Source of the DNA: Mycolicibacterium chitae
Lineage (GTDB): Bacteria > Actinomycetota > Actinomycetes > Mycobacteriales > Mycobacteriaceae
Direction: 5' to 3'
Assembly (NCBI RefSeq): GCF_900637205.1
Contig: NZ_LR134355.1
Span: 3,100,001-3,164,000 of the forward strand
Length of the DNA stretch: 64,000 bases
In this document: in pieces, positions 23,247 to 30,610 of the stretch
How positions within the stretch are numbered: position 1 is the first letter of the stretch
Layout of the letters: every line of letters starts with the position of its first letter
Translations under genes and position numbers: made by a program
Notes under the pieces: generated by a model
Seen by the model: only the letters and a program-made list of their open reading frames with translations
What the model was told of the DNA's origin: nothing
Database searches by the model: none

Positions 23247-24263
23247 GTGACGGTATGGGAGGCCGACGTCCTGCCCGGCTACCACCAACACACGTTGGAA
23301 CTCGGCGCCGATCCCGACGGCGAGGGCGACCTCGTCGCGACCCTGGTCCGCCGTGGGCCGGCCGGGCGGGCCCGGCACGCGGTCCTCGGTGTGCACGGCT
23401 ACACCGACTACTTCTTCAACACCGAGTCCGCCGATCGGTTCGCGGCCCGCGGATTCACCTATTACGCGCTGGACCTGCACAAATGCGGTCGATCCTGGCG
23501 GTCCGGCCAGACCCCGCACTTCACCACCGACCTGGCCCGCTACGACCGGGAACTCGAGCGCGCCCTGGCGGTCATCGCCGCCGAGACCGACGGCGCGCAG
23601 GTGTGCGTGTCGGGGCACTCCGCGGGCGGGCTGATCGTGACGCTGTGGCTCGATCGACTGCGGCAGCGGGATCTGACGGCCGCCCTGGGCGTCGGCGGCC
23701 TGGTGCTCAACAGCCCGTTCTTCGATCTGCACGGCCCGTCGATCCTGCGGGCCGCGCCCACCTCGGCGGCGCTGCGGACGCTGGCCCGGCTGCGCAAGCT
23801 CCGCGTCGTGCGGAAACCGACCGAGGGCGGCTACGGCACCACCTTGCACCGCGACTTTTCCGGCGAGTTCGACTACAACCTGCAGTGGAAGCCGCTGGGT
23901 GGCTTTCCGGTGACGGTCGGCTGGCTCAACGCCGTGCGGCGCGGGCACGCCCGGTTGCACCGCGGGCTGGATGTCGGTGTGCCCAACCTGATCCTGCGGT
24001 CGGACCACTCGGTGGCCGAATCCCGCGACGATGCCGAGGCGATGCAGCGCGGGGACGCCGTCCTCGACGTCCGACAGATCGCCCGGTGGGCGGGCTGTGT
24101 GGGCAACCACACCACCGTCGCGCCGATCACCGACGCCAAGCACGACGTGTTCCTGTCGCTGCCGGAGCCGCGCGCGGCGGCCTACGCCGAACTGGACCGG
24201 TGGTTGGACCGCTACCTCGGGACCTTCTCCCCCGACTCCTCCGAACACACCAGACAGGGCTGA
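23247..24263 (+). CDS. Alpha/beta hydrolase, lysophospholipase/monoacylglycerol-lipase type
   Basis: A 338-residue cytoplasmic hydrolase. The nucleophile elbow GHSAGG (Ser near residue 129) follows the oxyanion region VLGVHGYTDYFFN, and DAKHDVFLS near residue 300 supplies the catalytic His. The acid is probably in the VPNLILRSDHS region. Length and gene position (immediately before mtr) match what I recall for Rv2854. Start GTG at 23247. The mtr GTG lies one base after its stop, so the two genes are co-transcribed. Substrate unknown; a lipid ester is likely. Confidence 0.85.
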   Translation: MTVWEADVLPGYHQHTLELGADPDGEGDLVATLVRRGPAGRARHAVLGVHGYTDYFFNTESADRFAARGFTYYALDLHKCGRSWRSGQTPHFTTDLARYDRELERALAVIAAETDGAQVCVSGHSAGGLIVTLWLDRLRQRDLTAALGVGGLVLNSPFFDLHGPSILRAAPTSAALRTLARLRKLRVVRKPTEGGYGTTLHRDFSGEFDYNLQWKPLGGFPVTVGWLNAVRRGHARLHRGLDVGVPNLILRSDHSVAESRDDAEAMQRGDAVLDVRQIARWAGCVGNHTTVAPITDAKHDVFLSLPEPRAAAYAELDRWLDRYLGTFSPDSSEHTRQG

Positions 24264-24264
24264 C

Positions 24265-25680
24265 GTGGACCACTTCGATCTGACCATCATCGGCACCGGC
24301 TCGGGCAACACCATCCTGGACGAGCGCTACGAGTCCAAGCGTGTCGCCATCTGTGAGCAGGGCACCTTCGGCGGCACCTGCCTCAACGTCGGGTGCATCC
24401 CGACCAAGATGTTCGTCTACGCGGCCGAGGTGGCCGCGACGATCCGCGACAGCGCCCGTTTCGGCGTGGACGCCCGGATCGACGGGGTGCGGTGGCGCGA
24501 CATCGTCTCGCGGGTGTTCGGTCGCATCGATCCGATCGCCCTGGGCGGTGAGCGCTATCGCCGGTCCTCCCCCAACGTCACGGTCTTCGACGGCCACACC
24601 CGGTTCGGGCCCACCCGCCCGGACGGCCGCCACCTGCTGCGCACCGAGTCCGGTGTCGAGTTCACCTCGGATCAGGTGGTGATCGCCGCCGGGGCGCGCG
24701 CCGTGATCCCGCCGGCGATCGCCGCCAGCGACATCGCCTGGCACACCAGTGACTCCATCATGCGCATCCCGGAGCTCCCCGAGCACCTGGTGATCATCGG
24801 CGGCGGCTTCATCGCCGCCGAGTTCGCACATGTCTTCTCCGCGTTGGGATCTCGGGTTACGCTGGTGCTGCGCGGGGCCACCATGATGTCGCACTGCGAC
24901 GACGACATCGGCGAGCGGTTCACCGACCTCGCCTCCCGCAAGTGGGAGGTGCTGTTCGGCCGCACGGTCACCGGCGGACGCACCGACGACACGGGCACCA
25001 CCGTGGAACTCGACGACGGTTCGACGCTGAGCGCCGACGCCGTCCTGGTCGCCACGGGCCGGCGCCCCAACGGCGATCTGCTCGACGCACACCTGGCCGG
25101 GGTCGAGGTCACCGAGAGCGGGCAGGTGGTGGTCGACGACCACCAACGCACCACGGCGCGCGGCATTTTCGCGCTCGGCGACGTGTCCTCGGATTATCAG
25201 CTCAAGCACGTCGCCAACCTGGAGGCCCGGGTGGTGCGGCACAACCTGCTGCAGGACTGGGATGACGTCGAGGCGCTGGCCGCCGCCGATCATCGCTATG
25301 TGCCCTCGGCGGTGTTCACCGATCCGCAGATCGCCTACGTCGGCCTGACCGAGAACGAGGCCCGCGCAATGGATCTCGACATCAAGGTCAAGCTGCAGGA
25401 CTTCGGCGACGTGGCCTACGGCTGGGCCATGGAGGACACCACCGGCGTGTGCAAGATCATCGTGGCGGCCGACACCGGCCAGATCCTCGGCGCGCATCTG
25501 ATGGGGCATCAGGCCTCGACGCTGATCCAACCGTTGATCCAGGCGATGAGCTTCGGCCTGGGCGGGCAGGAGATGGCGCGCGGGCAGTACTGGATCCACC
25601 CGGCGCTGCCGGAGGTGATCGAGAACGCCCTGCTGGCGCTGTGCGGCGAACCCACCTGGCCGTCGCCCAAGCGGCACTGA
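24265..25680 (+). CDS. mtr: Mycothione reductase
   Basis: A 471-residue flavoprotein disulfide reductase that keeps mycothiol reduced using NADPH. The N-terminal FAD loop (DLTIIGTGSGNTI) differs from the usual GxGxxG/A in the way seen in mycothione reductases. The redox pair is Cys39 and Cys44 in GTCLNVGCIPTKM. The NADPH loop is VIIGGGFIAAEFAHV, and the C-terminal dimer domain ends with the His-Glu pair in WIHPALPEVIENAL. Start GTG at 24265. Strongly diagnostic of mycothiol-producing Actinobacteria. Confidence 0.95.
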   Translation: MDHFDLTIIGTGSGNTILDERYESKRVAICEQGTFGGTCLNVGCIPTKMFVYAAEVAATIRDSARFGVDARIDGVRWRDIVSRVFGRIDPIALGGERYRRSSPNVTVFDGHTRFGPTRPDGRHLLRTESGVEFTSDQVVIAAGARAVIPPAIAASDIAWHTSDSIMRIPELPEHLVIIGGGFIAAEFAHVFSALGSRVTLVLRGATMMSHCDDDIGERFTDLASRKWEVLFGRTVTGGRTDDTGTTVELDDGSTLSADAVLVATGRRPNGDLLDAHLAGVEVTESGQVVVDDHQRTTARGIFALGDVSSDYQLKHVANLEARVVRHNLLQDWDDVEALAAADHRYVPSAVFTDPQIAYVGLTENEARAMDLDIKVKLQDFGDVAYGWAMEDTTGVCKIIVAADTGQILGAHLMGHQASTLIQPLIQAMSFGLGGQEMARGQYWIHPALPEVIENALLALCGEPTWPSPKRH

Positions 25681-25688
25681 CTTCGTGC

Positions 25689-25737
25689 GATTTCGGTGCG
25701 TCTGGTTGCGGTGATCGCCACCAGACGCACCGAAATC
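25689..25737. repeat. Perfect 18-bp inverted repeat after mtr
   Basis: The left arm GATTTCGGTGCGTCTGGT (25689-25706) and the right arm ACCAGACGCACCGAAATC (25720-25737) are exact reverse complements around a 13-base spacer, which can itself add three GC pairs. It begins 9 bp after the mtr stop and its right arm lies within the first codons of kmtR. It could be a tract-less terminator for mtr, a dispersed repeat copy or a regulatory hairpin. Confidence 0.85.
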
Positions 25738-26094
25738 CCCTACTACCCGACGACCGAGGCCAGCCTCATCGTCGAGGTGTTCCGCATGCTCGCCGACCCC
25801 ACCCGCATCCAGATCCTCTGGGCGCTCACGCGTGGCGAGCGGTCGGTCAACGACTTCTCCGATCACGTCGGCAAGCCCGCGCCGTCGGTGTCCCAACACC
25901 TGGCCAAGCTGCGGATGGCCCGCCTCGTGCGGACCCGCAGGGAGGGGACCCAGGTGATCTACCGACTCGAGAACGACCACGTGCGGCAACTCGTGGTCGA
26001 CGCGGTCTTCAACGCCGAGCACGCCGGTCCGGGAATCCCGGGCCATCACCGCCACGACCCCGCGATGCGCGCGTTACCGGGCGATCCGGCCTGA
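25711..26094 (+). CDS. kmtR: KmtR-type nickel/cobalt-sensing ArsR/SmtB repressor
   Basis: A 127-residue winged-helix repressor. The segment VEVFRMLADPTRIQILWAL and the recognition helix KPAPSVSQHLAKLRMARLVR are nearly what I recall for M. tuberculosis KmtR (Rv0827c). With this start, the metal ligands reported for KmtR fall at His90, Glu103, His104, His112 and His113, all present. The GTG at 25711 sits in the loop of the inverted repeat and has no clear ribosome site. A GTG at 25777 or ATG at 25786 would cut into conserved sequence. Probably represses the following His-rich gene and relieves on Ni/Co binding (inference). Confidence 0.85.
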   Translation: MIATRRTEIPYYPTTEASLIVEVFRMLADPTRIQILWALTRGERSVNDFSDHVGKPAPSVSQHLAKLRMARLVRTRREGTQVIYRLENDHVRQLVVDAVFNAEHAGPGIPGHHRHDPAMRALPGDPA

Positions 26095-26121
26095 TCGCGC
26101 CCCACCACGGAAAGAGCCGAC

Positions 26122-26322
26122 ATGTCCGAGCCACACACCCACGCCGAACCGCACGCGCACGCCCACACCCATGGGCCGGACTCACACAGCCACGCGCACA
26201 CCAGCCACGATCACGAGCACGTGGAGCACGAGCACAGCCACACTCACGACGGTCAGGCGCACACGCACCGGCACGCCCACCAGAGCGACCTCGTCGAGGA
26301 CCACGCCCACCAGCACGCCTGA
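26122..26322 (+). CDS. Small histidine-rich protein, putative nickel/cobalt/zinc binder
   Basis: A 66-residue protein with 23 histidines and no cysteine, organised as repeated HAH, HTH, HDH and HEH patterns mixed with acidic residues. It resembles in composition the His-rich tails of nickel chaperones and Hpn-like storage proteins, but I recognise no named family. Ribosome site GGAAAGAG precedes the ATG by about 10 bases. It follows kmtR by 27 bp on the same strand and faces a convergent ArsR gene 6 bp away. Soluble: no signal peptide or membrane segment. A metal buffer or chaperone role is inference from composition and context. Confidence 0.75.
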   Translation: MSEPHTHAEPHAHAHTHGPDSHSHAHTSHDHEHVEHEHSHTHDGQAHTHRHAHQSDLVEDHAHQHA

Positions 26323-26328
26323 GGCGGC

Positions 26329-26670
26329 TCAACCGTGCGCCGCGCCGATCCAGTGCAGTAGGTCGTGCACGGTCGGGTCCTCGAGGCGATAGCTGACCTG
26401 CCGGCCGATCCGGGTCGAGGTCACCCAGCCCTGCTGGCGCAGCACGCGCAGCGCCTGCGACACGGCGTTCTCCGAGCGGTTCAACGCGTTGGCCAGGTCA
26501 CCCACGCAGATCCCCGGGGCGCGGTGCAGGCCCAACAGGATCTCGAGGCGGCCGGGATCGGAGAGCAGGTCGAAGCGCTGCGTCCAGCCGGCGATGTCCA
26601 CATCGGCCAACGCCGAGGTCGCCAGCAGCACCTGCGGCGGTCCCGATTCGTGTTCGTGCTCGTGTTCCAT
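26329..26670 (-). CDS. ArsR/SmtB-family metal-sensing repressor with His/Glu N-terminus
   Basis: A 113-residue winged-helix regulator. Its N-terminus MEHEHEHESGPP is a potential metal-binding arm. The DNA-binding core runs from FDLLSDPGRLEILLGLH through the recognition helix NRSENAVSQALRVLRQQGWV to a wing (STRIGRQVSYRLED), ending in HDLLHWIGAAHG with further His residues. The ATG at 26670 is preferred over an upstream TTG at 26682. Convergent with the His-rich gene. Not close to KmtR or NmtR in its ligand residues, so the metal is uncertain; zinc, nickel and cobalt are all possible. Confidence 0.82.
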   Translation of the reverse strand: MEHEHEHESGPPQVLLATSALADVDIAGWTQRFDLLSDPGRLEILLGLHRAPGICVGDLANALNRSENAVSQALRVLRQQGWVTSTRIGRQVSYRLEDPTVHDLLHWIGAAHG

Positions 26671-26683
26671 GGTCGTGACCAAT

Positions 26684-26848
26684 CTAATCCAGGACTGCGC
26701 GCGCCCGGGCCGCCTCGACCACCGCGGCGAACAACCGCAGATCGTCGAGCCGTTCTTCCGGGTGCCACAGCACCTCGACGGCCTCGATGACCCCGTCCTC
26801 GGCGTGCGCGGCGGCGATCAGCCCGAGGATCGGCGCGCCCATTTTCAT
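26684..26848 (-). pseudogene. Remnant of a class I glutamine amidotransferase (PuuD-like) C-terminus
   Basis: The reading frame ends with HAEDGVIEAVEVLWHPEE and then RLDDLRLFAAVVEAA. WHPE is the catalytic His-Glu of gamma-glutamyl-GABA-hydrolase-type class I amidotransferases. The roughly ten residues that normally separate the EAVE strand from the WHPE strand are missing, and sequence upstream of about 26818 no longer resembles the family: the catalytic Cys domain is gone. In M. tuberculosis I recall an intact amidotransferase (Rv2859c) a few genes from mtr, so this looks like the stub left when that segment was replaced. Only about 45 codons are recognisable. Confidence 0.65.
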
Positions 26849-26896
26849 CGCGCCAACCCGATGTGACGAGCATCTCCCGGCACCCGGTCGGGAAGC

Positions 26897-26922
26897 GGTT
26901 TGAACCCCGACTTCCCGGGTAA
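26897..26922 (+). promoter_or_regulatory. SigF-type promoter of the NAGGN operon
   Basis: GGTTT (26897-26901) and GGGTAA (26917-26922) are separated by 15 bp, matching the mycobacterial SigF consensus GGTTT-N15-17-GGGTA. Transcription would start near 26930, about 75 bases before the first osmolyte gene. SigF governs stationary-phase and stress genes, which suits an osmoprotectant. Confidence 0.6.
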
Positions 26923-27006
26923 ACATCACCAGCATCAGCGGTCCCAACCGGCTGGTGAGCGCACGCAAAACTGGAGAAACAAGCGGATCGGGGTAGGGTC
27001 GAACCG

Positions 27007-28821
27007 ATGTGTGGAGCGACCGGTGAGGTCAGACTCGACGGCAGGACACCTGACGTGGCAGCCGTCGCCGCCATGGCCGCCGTGATGGTGCCCCGGGGTC
27101 CCGACGGTACGGGCGTGTGGTCCCAGGGGCGCGTCGCGCTGGGGCATCGACGCCTGAAGATCATCGACCTCTCCGAGGCCGGCGCCCAGCCGATGATCGA
27201 TTCCGACCTGGGCCTGGCGATCGCCTGGAACGGCTGCATCTACAACTACAAGCAACTGCGCGACGAGCTCATCTCCGTCGGCTACCGCTTCTTCTCGCAC
27301 AGCGACACCGAGGTGTTGCTCAAGGCCTACCACCACTGGGGCGACCGCTTCGTCGAACGCCTGCACGGCATGTTCGCCTTCGCCATCGTCGAGCGCGACA
27401 GCGGCCGCGTGCTGCTCGGCCGCGACCGCCTGGGCATCAAACCGCTGTATGTCACCGAGGACTCCCGGCGGCTGCGGTTCGCGTCCTCGCTGCCGGCGCT
27501 GCTGGCCGGCGGTGGCGTCGACACCCGCATCGATCCCGTCGCGCTGCACCACTACCTGAGCTTCCACTCCGTGGTGCCGCCGCCGCTGACCATCCTGCGC
27601 GGGGTCAGCAAGGTCCCGCCGGCGACCCTGCTGGCCATCGAGCCGGACGGCACCCGCACCACCGCCACCTACTGGACCCCGGACTTCACCCGCCACGACG
27701 ACCGCTCCGACTGGACCGAAAAGGACTGGGAAGACGCGGTGTTGGATTCGCTGCGCCGCGCGGTGGAGCGTCGCCTGGTCGCCGACGTCCCGGTCGGCTG
27801 CCTGCTGTCCGGCGGCGTGGACTCCAGCCTGATCGTCGGCCTGCTGTCGGAGGCCGGGCAGACCGGGCTGCAGACGTTCTCCATCGGTTTCGAATCCGTC
27901 GGCGGCGTGGCCGGCGACGAGTTCAAGTGGTCGGACATCATCGCGAAGCGGTTCCGCACCGACCACCATCAGATCCGGATCAACACCGAACGCATGCTGC
28001 CCGCCCTCGACGGCGCCATCGGGGCGATGAGCGAGCCGATGGTCAGTCACGACTGCGTGGCGTTCTATCTGCTCAGCCAGGAGGTGTCCAAGCACGTCAA
28101 GGTGGTGCAGTCCGGGCAGGGCGCCGACGAGGTGTTCGCCGGCTACCACTGGTACCCGCCGATGGCCGACCCGTCGGCGGCCACCCTCGACGGCGCGGTG
28201 ACCAGTTACCGCGGCGCGTTCTTCGATCGCGACCAGGCGGCGATGGACCGGTTGGTGGGCGGCGTGCCCGGCGACGTCGTGTCGGCCGACGACCCCAGCG
28301 GCCGTTACGTCACCGAGCATTTCGCCCGCGCGGGTGCGGAGACCGGCGTGGACCGCGCGCTGCGGCTGGACACCACCGTGATGCTGGTCGACGACCCGGT
28401 CAAGCGGGTCGACAACATGACCATGGCGTGGGGCCTGGAGGGTCGCGTGCCGTTCCTCGATCACGAGCTGGTGGAACTGGCCGCGAGTTGCCCGCCGGAG
28501 CTCAAGACCGCCCATGACGGCAAGGGCGTGCTGAAACAGGCCGCCCGCCAGGTGATCCCGTCCGAGGTCATCGACCGGCCGAAGGGCTACTTCCCGGTGC
28601 CGGCGCTGACCCACCTGGAGGGTCCGTACCTGGACATGGTCCGCGATGCCCTCTACGCCCCGGCCGCCAAGGAACGCGGCCTGTTCGCCCAGGACGCCGT
28701 GGACCGCCTGCTGGCCGACCCCAACGGCCGGCTGACGCCGCTGCGCGGCAACGAACTGTGGCAGATCGCGCTGCTCGAACTCTGGTTGCAGCGCCACGGC
28801 ATCAGCGGACCGGCCGCGTGA
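27007..28821 (+). CDS. asnO: N-acetylglutaminylglutamine amidotransferase (asparagine-synthetase family)
   Basis: A 604-residue class II glutamine amidotransferase. Cys2 is the glutaminase nucleophile (MCGATGEV), and the glutaminase domain runs to about residue 200. The synthetase domain starts with the PP-loop SGGVDSS (about 268-274). Length and the FKWSDIIAKRFRTDHHQIRI region resemble AsnB, but the gene overlaps (GTGA) with an N-acetylglutaminylglutamine synthetase. That identifies it as the enzyme converting the dipeptide into its amide, the osmolyte NAGGN. An ordinary asparagine synthetase is the alternative if the pairing were accidental. Likely SigF-driven. Confidence 0.85.
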   Translation: MCGATGEVRLDGRTPDVAAVAAMAAVMVPRGPDGTGVWSQGRVALGHRRLKIIDLSEAGAQPMIDSDLGLAIAWNGCIYNYKQLRDELISVGYRFFSHSDTEVLLKAYHHWGDRFVERLHGMFAFAIVERDSGRVLLGRDRLGIKPLYVTEDSRRLRFASSLPALLAGGGVDTRIDPVALHHYLSFHSVVPPPLTILRGVSKVPPATLLAIEPDGTRTTATYWTPDFTRHDDRSDWTEKDWEDAVLDSLRRAVERRLVADVPVGCLLSGGVDSSLIVGLLSEAGQTGLQTFSIGFESVGGVAGDEFKWSDIIAKRFRTDHHQIRINTERMLPALDGAIGAMSEPMVSHDCVAFYLLSQEVSKHVKVVQSGQGADEVFAGYHWYPPMADPSAATLDGAVTSYRGAFFDRDQAAMDRLVGGVPGDVVSADDPSGRYVTEHFARAGAETGVDRALRLDTTVMLVDDPVKRVDNMTMAWGLEGRVPFLDHELVELAASCPPELKTAHDGKGVLKQAARQVIPSEVIDRPKGYFPVPALTHLEGPYLDMVRDALYAPAAKERGLFAQDAVDRLLADPNGRLTPLRGNELWQIALLELWLQRHGISGPAA

Positions 28822-30599
28822 CGATGAACGCCGTCGAGCCCACCACGCCCGGCGACCCCGCCCGCGAACCCATCACGTTGGGCCTGCACGACGCCTCCCC
28901 GCAGCACCTGGTGGACGCGATGGCCTCCGACGTGGTGCTCGAGCTGGGTTGGGGCCGACTGATTTTCGGCCAGACCTTCGCCGAACCGGGGGTGCTCGCC
29001 GACACCCTGGCCCACGAGCGCCCCGGCCGCCGCGACATCTGCATCTACGCCCGGGAATCGCACGTGCTGATCTCCCGGGCACCCAACGAACTGTTCATCG
29101 ATCCCAGCCACACCTACCGCCTGCGCTTCTCCGAACCGCACGACGAACCCCGGGCACACCACGGCTTCACCATCCGCGCGCTGCAGTCCCCGGCGGAGGC
29201 CGACGAGATCAACCGCGTCTTCGTGCGCTGCGGCATGGTGCCCGCCCCCACCGACGTGATCTGGGACAACCACCTCCATGCCGATGCGGTCGACTACCTC
29301 GTGGCGGTGCGCGACGACGACACCATCGTGGGCACCGTCACCGGCGTCGACCACCGGCGACTGTTCGCCGACCCGGAGGACGGTTCAAGCCTGTGGACCC
29401 TGGCCGTCGACCCGACCGCGGGGCTGCCCGGCATCGGCGCCGCGCTCACCGAGGCGCTGGCGGCGCTGTTCCGCGAACGCGGCCGCTCCTACATGGATCT
29501 ATCGGTGGCGCACGATAATTCGGCCGCGATCGCCCTCTACGAGAAGTTGGGCTTCACCCGGGTCCCGGTCCTGGCGGTGAAGCGCAAGAACGCGATCAAC
29601 GAGCCGCTGTTCACGCCCATCCCGGAGACCGTCGACGACCTCAACCCGTATGCCCGCATCATCGCCGACGAGGCGATGCGCCGCGGCATCCGCGTCGAGG
29701 TGCTCGACGCCGAGACCGGCGAGATGCTGCTGACCCACGGCGGGCGCAGCGTGATCACCCGGGAATCGCTGTCGGAGTTCACCTCCGCGGTGGCGATGAG
29801 CCGCTGCGACGACAAGCGGCTGACCCGGCGCATCGTCGGCGAGGCCGGCGTGGTGGTGCCGCGCGGACGGCTGGCCACCTTCGACGAGGCCGACCACGCC
29901 TTCCTGGCCGACGTGGGCGATGTGGTGGTCAAGCCCACCCGCGGCGAGCAGGGCAAGGGCATCACGGTGGGCATCAGCAGCGACGAGGCACTGGACGCCG
30001 CGCTGGCCCGCGCCCGCGAACAGCACCCCGAGGTGCTCATCGAGCAGCGCGCCACCGGCGACGACCTGCGACTGGTGGTGATCGACGGCAAGGTGGTCGC
30101 GGCGGCGCTGCGCAAGCCCGCCGAGATCACCGGCACCGGCACCCACACCGTGGCCGAGCTCATCGAGGCCCAGAGCCGCCGGCGCGCGGCGGCCACCGGC
30201 GGCGAATCCCGCATCCCCATCGACGCAATCACCAAGGACACCGTCGCCGAGGCCGGCTGGTCCTTCGACGACGTGCTGCCCGAGGGCACCCAACTCCGGG
30301 TCCGCCGGATGGCCAACCTGCACCAGGGCGGGACAATTCACGACGTCACCGATCAGGTCAATCCCGAGCTGTGCCGGGTGGCCGTCACCGCGGCTGCGGC
30401 CATCGGCATCCCGGTGACCGGGATCGACCTGCTGGTCCCCGACGTCACCCGCGACGAGTACGTGTTCGTCGAGGCCAACGAGCGTCCCGGGCTGGCCAAC
30501 CACGAGCCGCAGCCCACCGCCGCGGCCTTCGTCGACTTCCTGTTCCCGGGCCACCCCGGACTCCCCCAGGCCTGGACCGCGGCGACCGTCCCCGAATAG
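28818..30599 (+). CDS. ngg: N-acetylglutaminylglutamine synthetase (GNAT plus ATP-grasp)
   Basis: A 593-residue two-domain enzyme. After about 110 unique residues comes a GNAT acetyltransferase domain (about 115-260, acetyl-CoA loop around PTAGLPGIGAALTEAL, then NSAAIALYEKLGFTRVPV). An ATP-grasp ligase domain of the cyanophycin-synthetase type follows (about 290-585: VVVKPTRGEQGKGITVGI, VLIEQRATGDDLRLVVIDG, then the Mg-binding EANERPGL near the end). The acetyl group and the peptide bond are thus made by one protein. GTG start at 28818 overlaps the upstream stop; an ATG two codons later is possible. Known from Sinorhizobium and Pseudomonas osmoadaptation. Confidence 0.88.
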   Translation: MTMNAVEPTTPGDPAREPITLGLHDASPQHLVDAMASDVVLELGWGRLIFGQTFAEPGVLADTLAHERPGRRDICIYARESHVLISRAPNELFIDPSHTYRLRFSEPHDEPRAHHGFTIRALQSPAEADEINRVFVRCGMVPAPTDVIWDNHLHADAVDYLVAVRDDDTIVGTVTGVDHRRLFADPEDGSSLWTLAVDPTAGLPGIGAALTEALAALFRERGRSYMDLSVAHDNSAAIALYEKLGFTRVPVLAVKRKNAINEPLFTPIPETVDDLNPYARIIADEAMRRGIRVEVLDAETGEMLLTHGGRSVITRESLSEFTSAVAMSRCDDKRLTRRIVGEAGVVVPRGRLATFDEADHAFLADVGDVVVKPTRGEQGKGITVGISSDEALDAALARAREQHPEVLIEQRATGDDLRLVVIDGKVVAAALRKPAEITGTGTHTVAELIEAQSRRRAAATGGESRIPIDAITKDTVAEAGWSFDDVLPEGTQLRVRRMANLHQGGTIHDVTDQVNPELCRVAVTAAAAIGIPVTGIDLLVPDVTRDEYVFVEANERPGLANHEPQPTAAAFVDFLFPGHPGLPQAWTAATVPE

Positions 30600-30610
30600 C
30601 CGCCCGGCGC

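Noticed and set aside
25777..25786. Shorter kmtR starting at GTG 25777 or ATG 25786
   Set aside because: These would remove the conserved VEVFRMLAD helix segment and shift metal-ligand numbering away from known KmtR.
26935..28797. Long minus-strand frame opposite asnO
   Set aside because: Antisense shadow of an intact amidotransferase. The composition is Gly/Arg/His/Val-rich without any family motif.
28818..29540. Possibility that the GNAT-ATP-grasp protein is glutathione or cyanophycin synthetase
   Set aside because: The acetyltransferase domain fused to the ATP-grasp and the overlapping amidotransferase fit the NAGGN synthetase architecture better.
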